Under the pieces are notes generated by a model that saw only the letters and a list, made by a program, of their open reading frames with translations, made no database searches and had not been told where the DNA came from. A DNA stretch of 64,000 nucleotides from Shewanella eurypsychrophilus (GTDB lineage Bacteria > Pseudomonadota > Gammaproteobacteria > Enterobacterales > Shewanellaceae): the NCBI RefSeq assembly GCF_007004545.3, contig NZ_CP045503.2, forward strand, positions 3,752,102-3,816,101. Direction: 5' to 3'. Of this stretch, positions 56,339 through 64,000 are shown piece by piece (positions within the stretch are counted from its first letter, which is position 1; every line of letters begins with the position of its first letter). Made by a program: the position numbers and the translations under genes.

Positions 56339-58813
56339 TCAAACTGATTGTGATATTAATTCTAATTGCTGACTAGCAACCACATTATCAGGGTCTAACC
56401 TCAACACCTCGGTATAAGCCACTTCAGCAGCATCACAGACACCCAGTGCGATAAATATTTTTGCCAGTTCAAGCCAAGCATGAACATCTTCAGGGAATAA
56501 TTGCAGATACGTATTATAGCTATCGACCGCGGCTAAATTATCTTGTGTAAGAAACTGCAAGTGGGCTAATTTAGGTAAATATCTGGGTGAAAACTCACTG
56601 AGCTCAGCCAGACTGTCCATGGCTGAAGTTAACTCATTTAATGATAGGCTTAAGGCAATTATTTGATTTAGTGCATGAACTCTATGCTTCTCTGAACTTG
56701 TTTTCTGCAACATTGCCAGTGCGTTAACTTTATCGCCTTCTAGCATCAAAACTAACCCGTCAACTAGACTCGTCATCGACTGACAGTTTGCATCTTGGCT
56801 CGACTGAAGCGAAAGTCCCAAAGAGATTTTCTTTAATGCCTCTATATTTTTCTTTGCAAACAATTGCATCACTCTGGAATCAATATTATCAATACTAGCC
56901 AACTTAGATACAATTTGTGACTGCAGAGTATCTTGCTCATTTAGCTCGAGATAAAATTGTTCGATGTGCTTTTCAAACTGATGCTTCACTTGTTCTGAAA
57001 TATTATCCAAACTTTGATTATCTTTCCAGATAACAGCTCTTCCAAATTGAGAGTCTTGTTCCCATTGAGCAAAAATGCTATCAAAGTCAGGATTTTTCTT
57101 TAGTTCTTCCAACCTCGATTCTGTTCTATTTTTTGCTTTCCGTACTAAATACAATAGCCCTTTAGCACTGTTGAAGTACGCACGGTAATACAGTTTACCA
57201 CTCTCACGTAGTTTATCTTTTTCCCACTCATCGACACTTCCAGGATCCATAAAAGAGACAAAGTAGCCTAAACCATATACCTTGAGTAGCTTTGAAAGAT
57301 AGCTATATTTCTTATCTAACTTCGATTGGATCCGTCCAATTTTATGCAAATATTTTTCATCTGTACTACTTTGTTCATCAACATATAGCAGTTCATTGAC
57401 CTCTATCGCTTTAGTAGCCAAGGTCATGACTTCACAGAGATCTTTTTCTACCTTATTAACTTCAGAAAGCACTTGATTATAAGATACCTTGAGGTCTTGC
57501 TTTTCCAAGTTCGCTGCGTAATGTCTTATTTGCTTTTTAGCTTCATCAATATCGGCGTCAAAATCAATATCATTAAAATCTCGATAGTCCGTGCCTTGGA
57601 TTTTTGCACCATATAAAGAAAGGTTAATAATCTCATGATTTTTGTGGCTTCTGTTGTCGAAAAGCTCTTCCATGGTCTCTTTTGCCGTCACGAGTTGGAT
57701 CTGAGTTTCAGCCATCTCTCCAGTATTGGTTTCAATCCAGAGACCTTCGGCAGTTAATAATGGGCCATGCCCACTTTCAATGCTGCCTTTCGCATGCGTG
57801 TACCCTTCTTTTGAGAAGCAAAGATCGACTCCTGCTAACAAGACCCTTGAAAAGCCCATATTCAGTGCCAACAAACAGGCAAAGTTAGTGACAGTCGGCC
57901 CAGAAGAACCAAAATTGTCTTTGTTATTCTTAGTCGTCCAAGGATATTTAGCGCCCAAGTACATCTTAGGCCCATGCCACTGAGATAATAAATTCGGAAC
58001 CACGTGGTAACAATTTGCAAAAACTACGGATTCCGGGAAGTTCAGCATTTCCTTGCTGACATCAAAACTCTCTTCAAACGGATCCACGCACACAACAATA
58101 TCCGGTACCAAATTAACTTGTTGTAAGCGTCTGGATATTCGAGAGGCTGCAATAATAATAAACTTATCTTTGTTTGCTATCACCCAATCTAAACAAAGAT
58201 CTAAGGACGGCCCCCCAGCTAAAATAATGCAGGTTTTATCAAAAAACTTATCTTCTAATCCACCAGCCGGAACAATATTTTCACATAAATTTTCTAACTG
58301 TTTTATGATAAAGTTCTCACTTCCTAAAGAGACCCTATTGCCGAAGGAGATCGTTTCTAAATCATGATGAACACTAAATTTTAGTGAATGATAGATATCA
58401 CTTCTCGCCCCAAGTGATTCATAAAATCGTAATTTATCTTTAAAAATAAACTGTGGAGCTTGGTACTCCTGAACCAGTTTTTCCAGTTTATCATGTGTTG
58501 TAACAACTATATTTTTACAGTTATCGATGTCGACATTTTCGAGTATTTTATGAAAAATCTCAGGCAACTCAATAAACAGAAATACTGAATCATCATCGGG
58601 TTTATTCTTAATGACATAATCAACTAAGAGCCCTGAGTCTGTGCCGATAATGACGTTAAATGTGTTATTTTCCCATAACTCATTATTAAAATGTGCATTA
58701 AACACCGAAATAGAATCATAGCGATCAAATGAGATTTTATTTATATCATAAAGGTATTTTTCACCATAACGATTGAGTGAAAACTCAGTTTGAATAGTTT
58801 CTTGACCTAACAT
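56339..58813 (-). CDS. Large Maf-family glycosyltransferase with TPR tail (Maf-2)
   Basis: The 824-residue protein has a Maf/DUF115 core at about residues 180-420 (TCIILAGGPSLDLCLDW, LVPDIVVCVDPFEESFD, GSSGPTVTNFACLLALNMGF, VLLAGVDLCFS). A helical middle follows, and the C-terminal region carries TPR-like repeats (HAWLELAKIFIALGVCDAAEVAYTEVLRLDP). The core is the flagellin glycosyltransferase candidate; the TPR part may bind flagellin or a chaperone. Its start overlaps the legF stop by 7 bases, with GGGAG 4 bases upstream. It is nearly twice the size of Maf-1. Confidence 0.87.
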   Translation of the reverse strand: MLGQETIQTEFSLNRYGEKYLYDINKISFDRYDSISVFNAHFNNELWENNTFNVIIGTDSGLLVDYVIKNKPDDDSVFLFIELPEIFHKILENVDIDNCKNIVVTTHDKLEKLVQEYQAPQFIFKDKLRFYESLGARSDIYHSLKFSVHHDLETISFGNRVSLGSENFIIKQLENLCENIVPAGGLEDKFFDKTCIILAGGPSLDLCLDWVIANKDKFIIIAASRISRRLQQVNLVPDIVVCVDPFEESFDVSKEMLNFPESVVFANCYHVVPNLLSQWHGPKMYLGAKYPWTTKNNKDNFGSSGPTVTNFACLLALNMGFSRVLLAGVDLCFSKEGYTHAKGSIESGHGPLLTAEGLWIETNTGEMAETQIQLVTAKETMEELFDNRSHKNHEIINLSLYGAKIQGTDYRDFNDIDFDADIDEAKKQIRHYAANLEKQDLKVSYNQVLSEVNKVEKDLCEVMTLATKAIEVNELLYVDEQSSTDEKYLHKIGRIQSKLDKKYSYLSKLLKVYGLGYFVSFMDPGSVDEWEKDKLRESGKLYYRAYFNSAKGLLYLVRKAKNRTESRLEELKKNPDFDSIFAQWEQDSQFGRAVIWKDNQSLDNISEQVKHQFEKHIEQFYLELNEQDTLQSQIVSKLASIDNIDSRVMQLFAKKNIEALKKISLGLSLQSSQDANCQSMTSLVDGLVLMLEGDKVNALAMLQKTSSEKHRVHALNQIIALSLSLNELTSAMDSLAELSEFSPRYLPKLAHLQFLTQDNLAAVDSYNTYLQLFPEDVHAWLELAKIFIALGVCDAAEVAYTEVLRLDPDNVVASQQLELISQSV

Positions 58814-59541
58814 GATACTCCCTCATTTGATTTATCAGTTTGTTTAATACGCTGCTCTAGAATAAGCTGGGCAAGTTTAAAGTCGAGTTCGTTGTCAATA
58901 TCGATTGAATTCTCCTGAACCATAGGAAGCGCGACGACTTCAGGAGCAAGAAACAGGCTGCGACTTTTCATCAAAGATTCGATTTTATACAAGTAAATAG
59001 CCCCATTAAAGCGATAATACCTTGGTAAATCTTGGCTTCTAACATCGTTGAGTTCTTCGGGAATAAAATCCTCAAGGGAATTTGAGTCCGGTAGAACATT
59101 GGACCATAAAGGACTATGTTCACACTCACAAACTGATACAACCCCGTTAACCCTGCCATTCTCTATCAGAGAAAGTGCAGCTTCAATATCTCGGGCCTCT
59201 CTCAACGGAGATGTAGGTTGAAGTAGAAGGACATAGTCATAGTTTTTACCTAGTTTGGACATGCTTTCTATGCCATGTATAACAACATCGATCGAAGATG
59301 CATGAGGTGTTGCAAGGTGAGCTGGTCGCAGAAAAGGAACCTCAGCTCCGAATACTTTCGAGATAGCAGCAATATCATCGCAATCAGTAGTTACAACCAC
59401 ATCTGTAATACCTGGTGTAGACAAGGCAACAGTTATACTCCAAGCAATTAATGGTTTGCCATGTAGCGGTTTAATATTTTTACCTACGAGCCTTTGGCTT
59501 CCAGCTCTAGCTGGTATCAAGGCTAACACTTTTCTATTCAT
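58807..59541 (-). CDS. legF: CMP-legionaminate cytidylyltransferase LegF (NeuA family)
   Basis: The 244-residue protein has the CTP-binding start LALIPARAGSQRLVGKNIKPL and LLLQPTSPLREARDIE, both typical of CMP-nonulosonate synthetases. It activates the legionaminic-type acid for the Maf transferases. The Lys-rich loop is intact. It lies between ptmE and maf-2. Confidence 0.9.
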   Translation of the reverse strand: MNRKVLALIPARAGSQRLVGKNIKPLHGKPLIAWSITVALSTPGITDVVVTTDCDDIAAISKVFGAEVPFLRPAHLATPHASSIDVVIHGIESMSKLGKNYDYVLLLQPTSPLREARDIEAALSLIENGRVNGVVSVCECEHSPLWSNVLPDSNSLEDFIPEELNDVRSQDLPRYYRFNGAIYLYKIESLMKSRSLFLAPEVVALPMVQENSIDIDNELDFKLAQLILEQRIKQTDKSNEGVSC

Positions 59542-59548
59542 GCTTTAA

Positions 59549-60607
59549 TTAAAACCCTAAGCGAGCGATATCATTCTGTGCTCTATCAAAATCATCAACT
59601 CTGCCAATATCTAACCAATATTCATGGATTGGAAACATAAGCACTTCTTGGTCTTTTTGTAATGCTCCATCGAGAAGATCTGGCATATCTATACGCGTAT
59701 TAACTGGCACGCTTTTAATCATATCGGGACTCAATACATAGATCCCTGCATTAACAAAGAAGGTCTGTATAGGTTTTTCTTCCATTGAAAGAATACGGTT
59801 ACCTTCTCCTTTGATCACACCGTAGGGAACTTGATACTCATATTCTCTAACACACATGGTTGCCGCCACCATATTTTCATTGTGAAAATCCAGTAAACGT
59901 TCAAAATCTACATTCGTTAAAATATCACCGTTCATCATAATCAATGGCAGTTCAGACAAATTATTGGGCAGTAATCCAAGTGCCCCTGCTGTACCTAATG
60001 GTTCTTTTTCTTCAATATACTCAATATTTACATTCCAGCGACTTCCGTCGCCAAAGTAATTTTTAATCATCTCGGGCATATAAAAAACTGAGATATAAAA
60101 GTTCTCAAACCCTGCACGAATAAAACTTAATAGAATAGTTTCTAAGATAGGCTTACCACCTACGTTCAACAGTGGCTTTGGTGAGTGATTTGTTAATGGT
60201 TTTAATCTAGTCCCAAACCCCCCAGCCATCAAAAAAACCGGGTTATTGTGCTTTCTCTGTGCAGTAACAGATTTGAGAGTAGTTAATCCAACAACCTTAT
60301 CTGAATAAATCAAAGGTATCGAAGAGATAGAGTTAACTTCCATCAAAGCTGCCAACTCTCTTTTTGAAGCTCCTTTAGGCGCCTTAATCGGAGAACGAAA
60401 CATTATGTCTTCGACTTTTGAAGTTAAGGATATATTTCGTAAAATTCCACGACGAATATCCCCATCAGTAATAGTGCCTAGTAAGCGCCTTTGCTTGTCA
60501 ACAACGAGAACCAAGCGAAAATCTTCAGTATTCAGAATTTTAATTGCTTCTAAAATTGTTTGAAAGGGACTAATCAATGCCCTTAACCAACTGCTATCCA
60601 TATCCAA
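59549..60607 (-). CDS. ptmE: Glucosamine-1-phosphate guanylyltransferase PtmE
   Basis: The 352-residue protein has a pair of CBS domains (about residues 1-120) fused to a nucleotidyltransferase domain with FLMAGGFGTRLKPLTNHSPKPLL. This is the plan of Campylobacter PtmE, which makes GDP-glucosamine as the entry to the GDP-linked legionaminic acid route. The CBS pair may sense an adenosine nucleotide. It heads the minus-strand operon and has a sigma-54 promoter about 70 bases upstream. An ATG two codons inside is an alternative start. Confidence 0.87.
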   Translation of the reverse strand: MDMDSSWLRALISPFQTILEAIKILNTEDFRLVLVVDKQRRLLGTITDGDIRRGILRNISLTSKVEDIMFRSPIKAPKGASKRELAALMEVNSISSIPLIYSDKVVGLTTLKSVTAQRKHNNPVFLMAGGFGTRLKPLTNHSPKPLLNVGGKPILETILLSFIRAGFENFYISVFYMPEMIKNYFGDGSRWNVNIEYIEEKEPLGTAGALGLLPNNLSELPLIMMNGDILTNVDFERLLDFHNENMVAATMCVREYEYQVPYGVIKGEGNRILSMEEKPIQTFFVNAGIYVLSPDMIKSVPVNTRIDMPDLLDGALQKDQEVLMFPIHEYWLDIGRVDDFDRAQNDIARLGF

Positions 60608-60677
60608 TCACCTGATATATCGGTTAAAAATGTGAACTAGTAACTACTTTTTGACACTATCGTTAAATATAACAGAC

Positions 60678-60694
60678 TGCAAATGTCACGCCAT
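60678..60694 (-). promoter_or_regulatory. Sigma-54 promoter of the legionaminic operon
   Basis: The minus strand reads ATGGCGTGACATTTGCA, with exact GG-N10-GC spacing and the same core as at flgO and flgT. It lies about 70 bases before ptmE and would drive all nine minus-strand glycan genes with the flagellar class III set. Confidence 0.83.
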
Positions 60695-60809
60695 AAATAG
60701 TTACCCCCGACATAAGATAAAAATAAGCAGCCTAATTAATGTCTCTTAGTGGATAAAATGATACATTTACCCTGATTTTCATTTTAGCTGTAATATAAGA
60801 CGGTGCACA

Positions 60810-61295
60810 TTGAACACTAACAATACCTACATCTCCCTAGAACAATACACACGTAAATGGATTTTTAATCATAAAGATCTACCAGTAACCGATGAAGATA
60901 AAGCGTTTATTAAGCCACTAGATCAGAAAGGTTCGATGCAAGTATGGAACAAATGGATCAGTAACCGCAGTAGCCGTACAGAGCAGTTTTCTAAAGGAGA
61001 CTGGGCAGCTAAAGGGGATGTCTGGACTGAAACCGATGACTGGCAAAGTGCTTGGGACAGTGAAGACCCAGCTTTACCTGAGATGTTTGCCGCTCATTTT
61101 GACTGGGCAGATGATGCGGTTGTCTATTTCTGTTATGAAAAATATCAGGTCATCGAAACGCGTTGGGATGTGTTCGTGCGTAACTGGAAATGTTTTTTCT
61201 TTTTTGATGATGGCCCACTGCTTATCTCCCCTAAACAGAAACAAGCAGCGCTGATCCTTCAAAATGGTCAATACCAAATTGGTCATCGTGGCTAG
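60810..61295 (+). CDS. DUF2947 family protein (TTG start)
   Basis: This 161-residue protein is rich in Trp and aromatic residues (YTRKWIFNHKDLPV, DWQSAWDSED, NWKCFFFFDDGPLL). It matches the DUF2947 family of Shewanella and Vibrio, whose function is unknown. The only usable start near the conserved N-terminus is TTG. It is divergent from ptmE and on the strand of the next gene. Confidence 0.7.
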   Translation: MNTNNTYISLEQYTRKWIFNHKDLPVTDEDKAFIKPLDQKGSMQVWNKWISNRSSRTEQFSKGDWAAKGDVWTETDDWQSAWDSEDPALPEMFAAHFDWADDAVVYFCYEKYQVIETRWDVFVRNWKCFFFFDDGPLLISPKQKQAALILQNGQYQIGHRG

Positions 61296-61339
61296 TTAAC
61301 TCACCCTATCATAATAATGACAATTACAGAGGTTATCTG

Positions 61340-61909
61340 ATGTCCCTCATTAGTACGTTTTCTAAAGCCGCACTATTTAGTGCCGCTTTTCTATCATGCA
61401 CTGCAACGGCGAAAGAGATCTCTGGTGTTGACGTCTCTGAACAGATAAAACTTGCCGATACGCAGCTTCAGCTCAACGGTGCCGGCGTTCGCAGTAAGTT
61501 TTTTATGGACCTATACGTTGGAAGTTTATACCTTCCCAGCAAGGCTAGCGATCTTCAAACCGTACTGACCGCACCATATGCAGTCGTTAGACTCAATATC
61601 ACTTCAGGTATGATCACCTCAGAGAAGATGCGGGATGCGATTATCGATGGGTTTGATGATGCAACCGATGGTGATACAAAAGCGATTCAAGTGCAGATAG
61701 ATACCTTTATGGCGCTCTTCAGTAATGAAATCGTAGAAGGCGATCAGTTCACTTTTGTAACCAGTAAAAGCAAAGGTGTTATCGCATTTAAAAATGAGGT
61801 TGAGCAGGCTAGCATCGCAAGTGAAGCCTTTAGAGAAGCATTATTGAAGATTTGGTTAGGCGATAGCCCGGCTCAAAATAGCCTTAAGAAAGCTATGTTA
61901 GCTGGCTAG
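61340..61909 (+). CDS. Chalcone isomerase-like periplasmic protein
   Basis: The 189-residue protein has a signal peptide (about 1-24, ending ATAKE) and a chalcone-isomerase-like fold region (LQLNGAGVRSKFFMDLYVGSLYLPSK, LLKIWLGDSPAQNSLKKAML). Bacterial members of this family are secreted and of unknown activity; no flavonoid chemistry is implied. AGAGG precedes the ATG. A strong terminator follows, shared with the convergent gene. Confidence 0.85.
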   Translation: MSLISTFSKAALFSAAFLSCTATAKEISGVDVSEQIKLADTQLQLNGAGVRSKFFMDLYVGSLYLPSKASDLQTVLTAPYAVVRLNITSGMITSEKMRDAIIDGFDDATDGDTKAIQVQIDTFMALFSNEIVEGDQFTFVTSKSKGVIAFKNEVEQASIASEAFREALLKIWLGDSPAQNSLKKAMLAG

Positions 61910-61946
61910 AATGACTATAGTAGGGTAAGTTTCAAACTGTCCAATA

Positions 61947-61978
61947 AAAATGGGTTCTAAACGATTAGAACCCATTTT
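61947..61978. terminator. Bidirectional terminator
   Basis: A perfect 14-bp stem AAAATGGGTTCTAA/TTAGAACCCATTTT with loop ACGA lies between two convergent genes, with A/T runs on both sides. Confidence 0.9.
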
Positions 61979-61990
61979 GTTAATTTGCTA

Positions 61991-62896
61991 TCAAAACTTG
62001 TACTCAGCCGCTAAAGCGAACGCTACCTGATTATCGATTGTTTCAACTAATTCAGGCTCACTGAGCTCCATCTCACCATTGAAATAATAACCGGCGTAAG
62101 CATTCAGGTTAATCGAAGGGGTCACAGCCCAGCCAGTCCTGATAAAACTGATCCACTCGTCGACTTCCACTGTCGTATCTTCATCTTGAATAAGAAATCT
62201 TTGTGTCCGTTTAGATGTCCCCACACCAATATCAAAAGTAGGGCTGATCTTATAGGCCAACTCTAAGCCAGCTGGACCACTAAAGCCTGCTGAAAAAGGG
62301 TTACCTAAACGAAGTTTATCGGTAATCTGCCACCTTACGGCAAGATAAGGAACGGTACGAACATCTGAAATATCATTGAGATAAGCGACGCCAAACCCCA
62401 GCATATTGCCATCGTCAAAGCGATACATTCCCGTCGCGACCACACCATAACTCATCGCATCACTGCTTGAGACGCCGTCAACATCTGCATAGGCATATTG
62501 CAGCTTTGGCGCCATCATAAACATCCAATGTTTATCGGGTCTGTACATCACAGAAAGGCCTGCACTGTAACGTTTTAAGGCACTCCATGTATTAACGGAG
62601 CCATCAAACATAGGTTGCTTAACGTTTTGCCAATCATAATCGAGATCGGCATAACTCAAATCTAATCCTACCGACCACTGTCTATTTAACGGCTGTTTGA
62701 TTTTTGCATCGAGTATCCAACTATCACGTTGAAGCGTCTGTTCCCCTGAGCCGACATTCGCTTCGCCAGTCATAATTTTAGAAGCGCTGATACTAAATGG
62801 AGAATATTGCTTGGGGCTTTGTTCGGCAGCTGCACACATTGGCGATAAAACAGATGCTAGGAAACACACCGAACACAGAAGAGGAGACTTAATCAT
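61991..62896 (-). CDS. Outer-membrane beta-barrel protein (DUF6268-like)
   Basis: The protein is about 301 residues, with a signal peptide (MIKSPLLCSVCFLASVLSPM...AAA) and alternating amphipathic strands ending in a C-terminal Phe (ALAAEYKF), the outer-membrane insertion signal. It resembles the DUF6268 family; substrate and role are unknown. The ATG giving MIKSPLL has AAGGAA 5 bases upstream. Confidence 0.78.
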   Translation of the reverse strand: MIKSPLLCSVCFLASVLSPMCAAAEQSPKQYSPFSISASKIMTGEANVGSGEQTLQRDSWILDAKIKQPLNRQWSVGLDLSYADLDYDWQNVKQPMFDGSVNTWSALKRYSAGLSVMYRPDKHWMFMMAPKLQYAYADVDGVSSSDAMSYGVVATGMYRFDDGNMLGFGVAYLNDISDVRTVPYLAVRWQITDKLRLGNPFSAGFSGPAGLELAYKISPTFDIGVGTSKRTQRFLIQDEDTTVEVDEWISFIRTGWAVTPSINLNAYAGYYFNGEMELSEPELVETIDNQVAFALAAEYKF

Positions 62897-62996
62897 GCTA
62901 ATTCCTTTAGCAGTCGGCAATGAATGCCAACTTTACTAGTTTAAAGTCGAATTTATAGGTTTAAGGCGAATAAAGACAAACGGAGAATGTTAACTA

Positions 62997-63629
62997 CTAT
63001 TGGTTAGCTACACGGTAAGCTTTTAAGAACATAGTAATTGTTTCTTTAAGGTAACTAGGCCTGCCTGCAACGAGATCTTCTACACCTAAGCCCAATTCAA
63101 GCTTGAGTCGCATCTCACCAAACATCATTAAACAGAGACGAACAGCACTGTTACGACCACTGTCAAAGCGATAAATCCCAAGTTTTTCAACTCTCTCTAA
63201 ATAATCTGACAGTAGTTCTAAAAGATGTTGTGGACCCGCATTAAAAAACATTTTCGATATTTCAGGATGCGTTTCAGCCTGTGCAACACAGGTTGTAAAT
63301 ACGGTGATCGCCTCTGGACTGACAATTAACTCACCAAAATATTCTGCAAAGCAGTGAAGTGCAGCTTCGGGCTCACTTGGATCACTAAACACATCATCGG
63401 TTAAACGATTGACCACACACTTAGATTCAATAGAAGCGACAAATAATTCATCTTTACTGCCGAAATGTGAGTAGACAGTCTGTTTCGATACGCAAGCACG
63501 CTTTGCCACTTCATCCATACTGGTGTTGGGAAAGCCCTGTCCGCAAAACAGCTCGATAGCCGCTTCTAAGATTTGTAAACGTTTTTGCTCGCTACGACTT
63601 AAATTAGCACTTGGTGTCACTAAGTTCAT
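62997..63629 (-). CDS. TetR/AcrR family repressor of an RND efflux operon
   Basis: The protein is about 210 residues. An N-terminal TetR helix-turn-helix (RLQILEAAIELFCGQGFPNTSMDEVAKRACVSKQTVYSHFGSKDELF) is followed by a TetR_C ligand domain (LLELLSDYLERVEKLGIYRF). It diverges from an RND adaptor gene across two palindromic operators, the normal layout for a local repressor of efflux. GAGGG lies 6 bases before the chosen ATG. Confidence 0.92.
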   Translation of the reverse strand: MNLVTPSANLSRSEQKRLQILEAAIELFCGQGFPNTSMDEVAKRACVSKQTVYSHFGSKDELFVASIESKCVVNRLTDDVFSDPSEPEAALHCFAEYFGELIVSPEAITVFTTCVAQAETHPEISKMFFNAGPQHLLELLSDYLERVEKLGIYRFDSGRNSAVRLCLMMFGEMRLKLELGLGVEDLVAGRPSYLKETITMFLKAYRVANQ

Positions 63630-63686
63630 ATACAACCCTCTATTAACAAGGTTCTTATAATTTAGACACATTTAATCACAAAGTAG

Positions 63687-63701
63687 ACTAGACAGTCCAG
63701 T
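63687..63701. promoter_or_regulatory. TetR operator 1
   Basis: ACTAGACAGTCCAGT is a 7-1-7 palindrome with one mismatch, in the divergent gap between the TetR gene and the RND adaptor. Confidence 0.75.
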
Positions 63702-63714
63702 TCTTTCAAAATAG

Positions 63715-63729
63715 ACTAGACAGTCTAGT
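63715..63729. promoter_or_regulatory. TetR operator 2
   Basis: ACTAGACAGTCTAGT is a perfect 7-1-7 palindrome. Its centre is 28 bases from that of operator 1, so both could be filled on nearly one face of the helix. Confidence 0.8.
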
Positions 63730-63762
63730 TTTAACAGTTTTATCACTCTAGATTAACCAAGG

Positions 63763-64000
63763 ATGCGGATCGGTATGGGTATTTTAACAGTTGCAGCAAG
63801 ATCTAAAGGTTTAATGAGTGTCTTGCTTATTAGTTTATTGAGCGCTTGTCAGGGGGAAGTCACCAGCCACGCGACCCAGACAAGCGTACAGACAGTGACA
63901 ACATCTTCACTCAATTTGTCACCCTCTTATCTGCATAGCCAGGAATTTACCGGCATCATCAGAGCAACCAACACGACAGGTGTTGGGTTTGAGCTCGCTG
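63763..64000 (+). CDS. RND efflux periplasmic adaptor lipoprotein, 5' part only
   Basis: An open frame of 79 codons runs off the right edge. The protein starts MRIGMGILTVAARSKGLM and has a signal peptide with lipobox LISLLSACQ (Cys29), then LHSQEFTGIIRATNTTGVGFELA. The last part matches the N-terminal strand of RND membrane-fusion proteins, where the SGxVxA.....VGFEVxG pattern is usual. ATG codons at codon 5 or 18 are alternative starts. Divergent TetR and operators support the call. Confidence 0.82.
   Translation, partial: MRIGMGILTVAARSKGLMSVLLISLLSACQGEVTSHATQTSVQTVTTSSLNLSPSYLHSQEFTGIIRATNTTGVGFELA

Noticed and set aside
46253..60700. Genomic island with att repeats
   Set aside because: I saw no integrase and no second copy of the tRNA 3' end, so only the suspicion is recorded under findings.

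Overview
This 64 kb window is a chromosomal segment of a marine gammaproteobacterium, most likely a Shewanella. The reasons are the single-polar-flagellum gene order shared with Vibrio and Shewanella (flrABC, flaG-fliD-fliT-fliS, tandem short flagellins of about 270 residues, flgOPT, flgMN-flgA-cheVR), moderate A+T, and the neighbouring DUF2947, chalcone-isomerase-like and TetR/RND genes. Species cannot be fixed from the sequence alone.

Layout. 1-10570 (minus strand): basal body, switch and export genes fliP(partial)-O-N-M-L-K-J-I-H-G-F-E. 10571-11066: a strict 52-unit heptanucleotide array. 11067-15145: regulators flrC, flrB, flrA. 15451-18004: fliS, fliT-like, fliD, flaG. 18138-24414: six tandem flagellin genes, five with a clear sigma-28 promoter. 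24503-37210: flgL, K, J, I, H, G, F, two flgE paralogues separated by a perfect heptamer array, flgD, C, B. 37546-41207: cheR, cheV and, on the plus strand, flgA, flgM, flgN. 41514-46123: flgP, flgO, a GSCFA/SGNH-like two-domain protein and flgT. 46253-46328: tRNA-Arg(CCU). 46380-60607: a flagellin-glycan locus with two Maf-type glycosyltransferase candidates and what looks like a complete GDP-route legionaminic-acid pathway (ptmE, legB, legC, legH, legG, legI, legF). This locus also holds an unusual cassette: a KamA-family radical SAM aminomutase, an LpxD-like left-handed beta-helix acyltransferase and a PaaK-like adenylate-forming ligase. 60810-64000: DUF2947, chalcone-isomerase-like protein, outer-membrane barrel, TetR repressor, and the start of an RND adaptor.

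How it fits together. By eye I find eleven sigma-54 type -24/-12 elements with exact GG-N10-GC spacing (fliK, fliE, flrB, flgJ, flgF, flgB, flgA, flgO, the GSCFA gene, flgT, ptmE) and six sigma-28 elements with an 11-bp spacer (five flagellins and flgM). This matches the FlrA -> FlrBC -> FliA cascade known from Vibrio. The sigma-54 element upstream of ptmE puts the whole minus-strand sugar operon in the flagellar regulon, and so ties legionaminic-type sugar synthesis, its Maf transferases and the KamA/PaaK/acyltransferase cassette to flagellin decoration. My main candidate for something undescribed is that cassette, read as a route that adds a beta-amino acyl group to the flagellar nonulosonic acid. 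A second is a family of 7-bp tandem repeats (CTNRNNA-like units) that recurs in several flagellar intergenic gaps, mostly near sigma-54 promoters.
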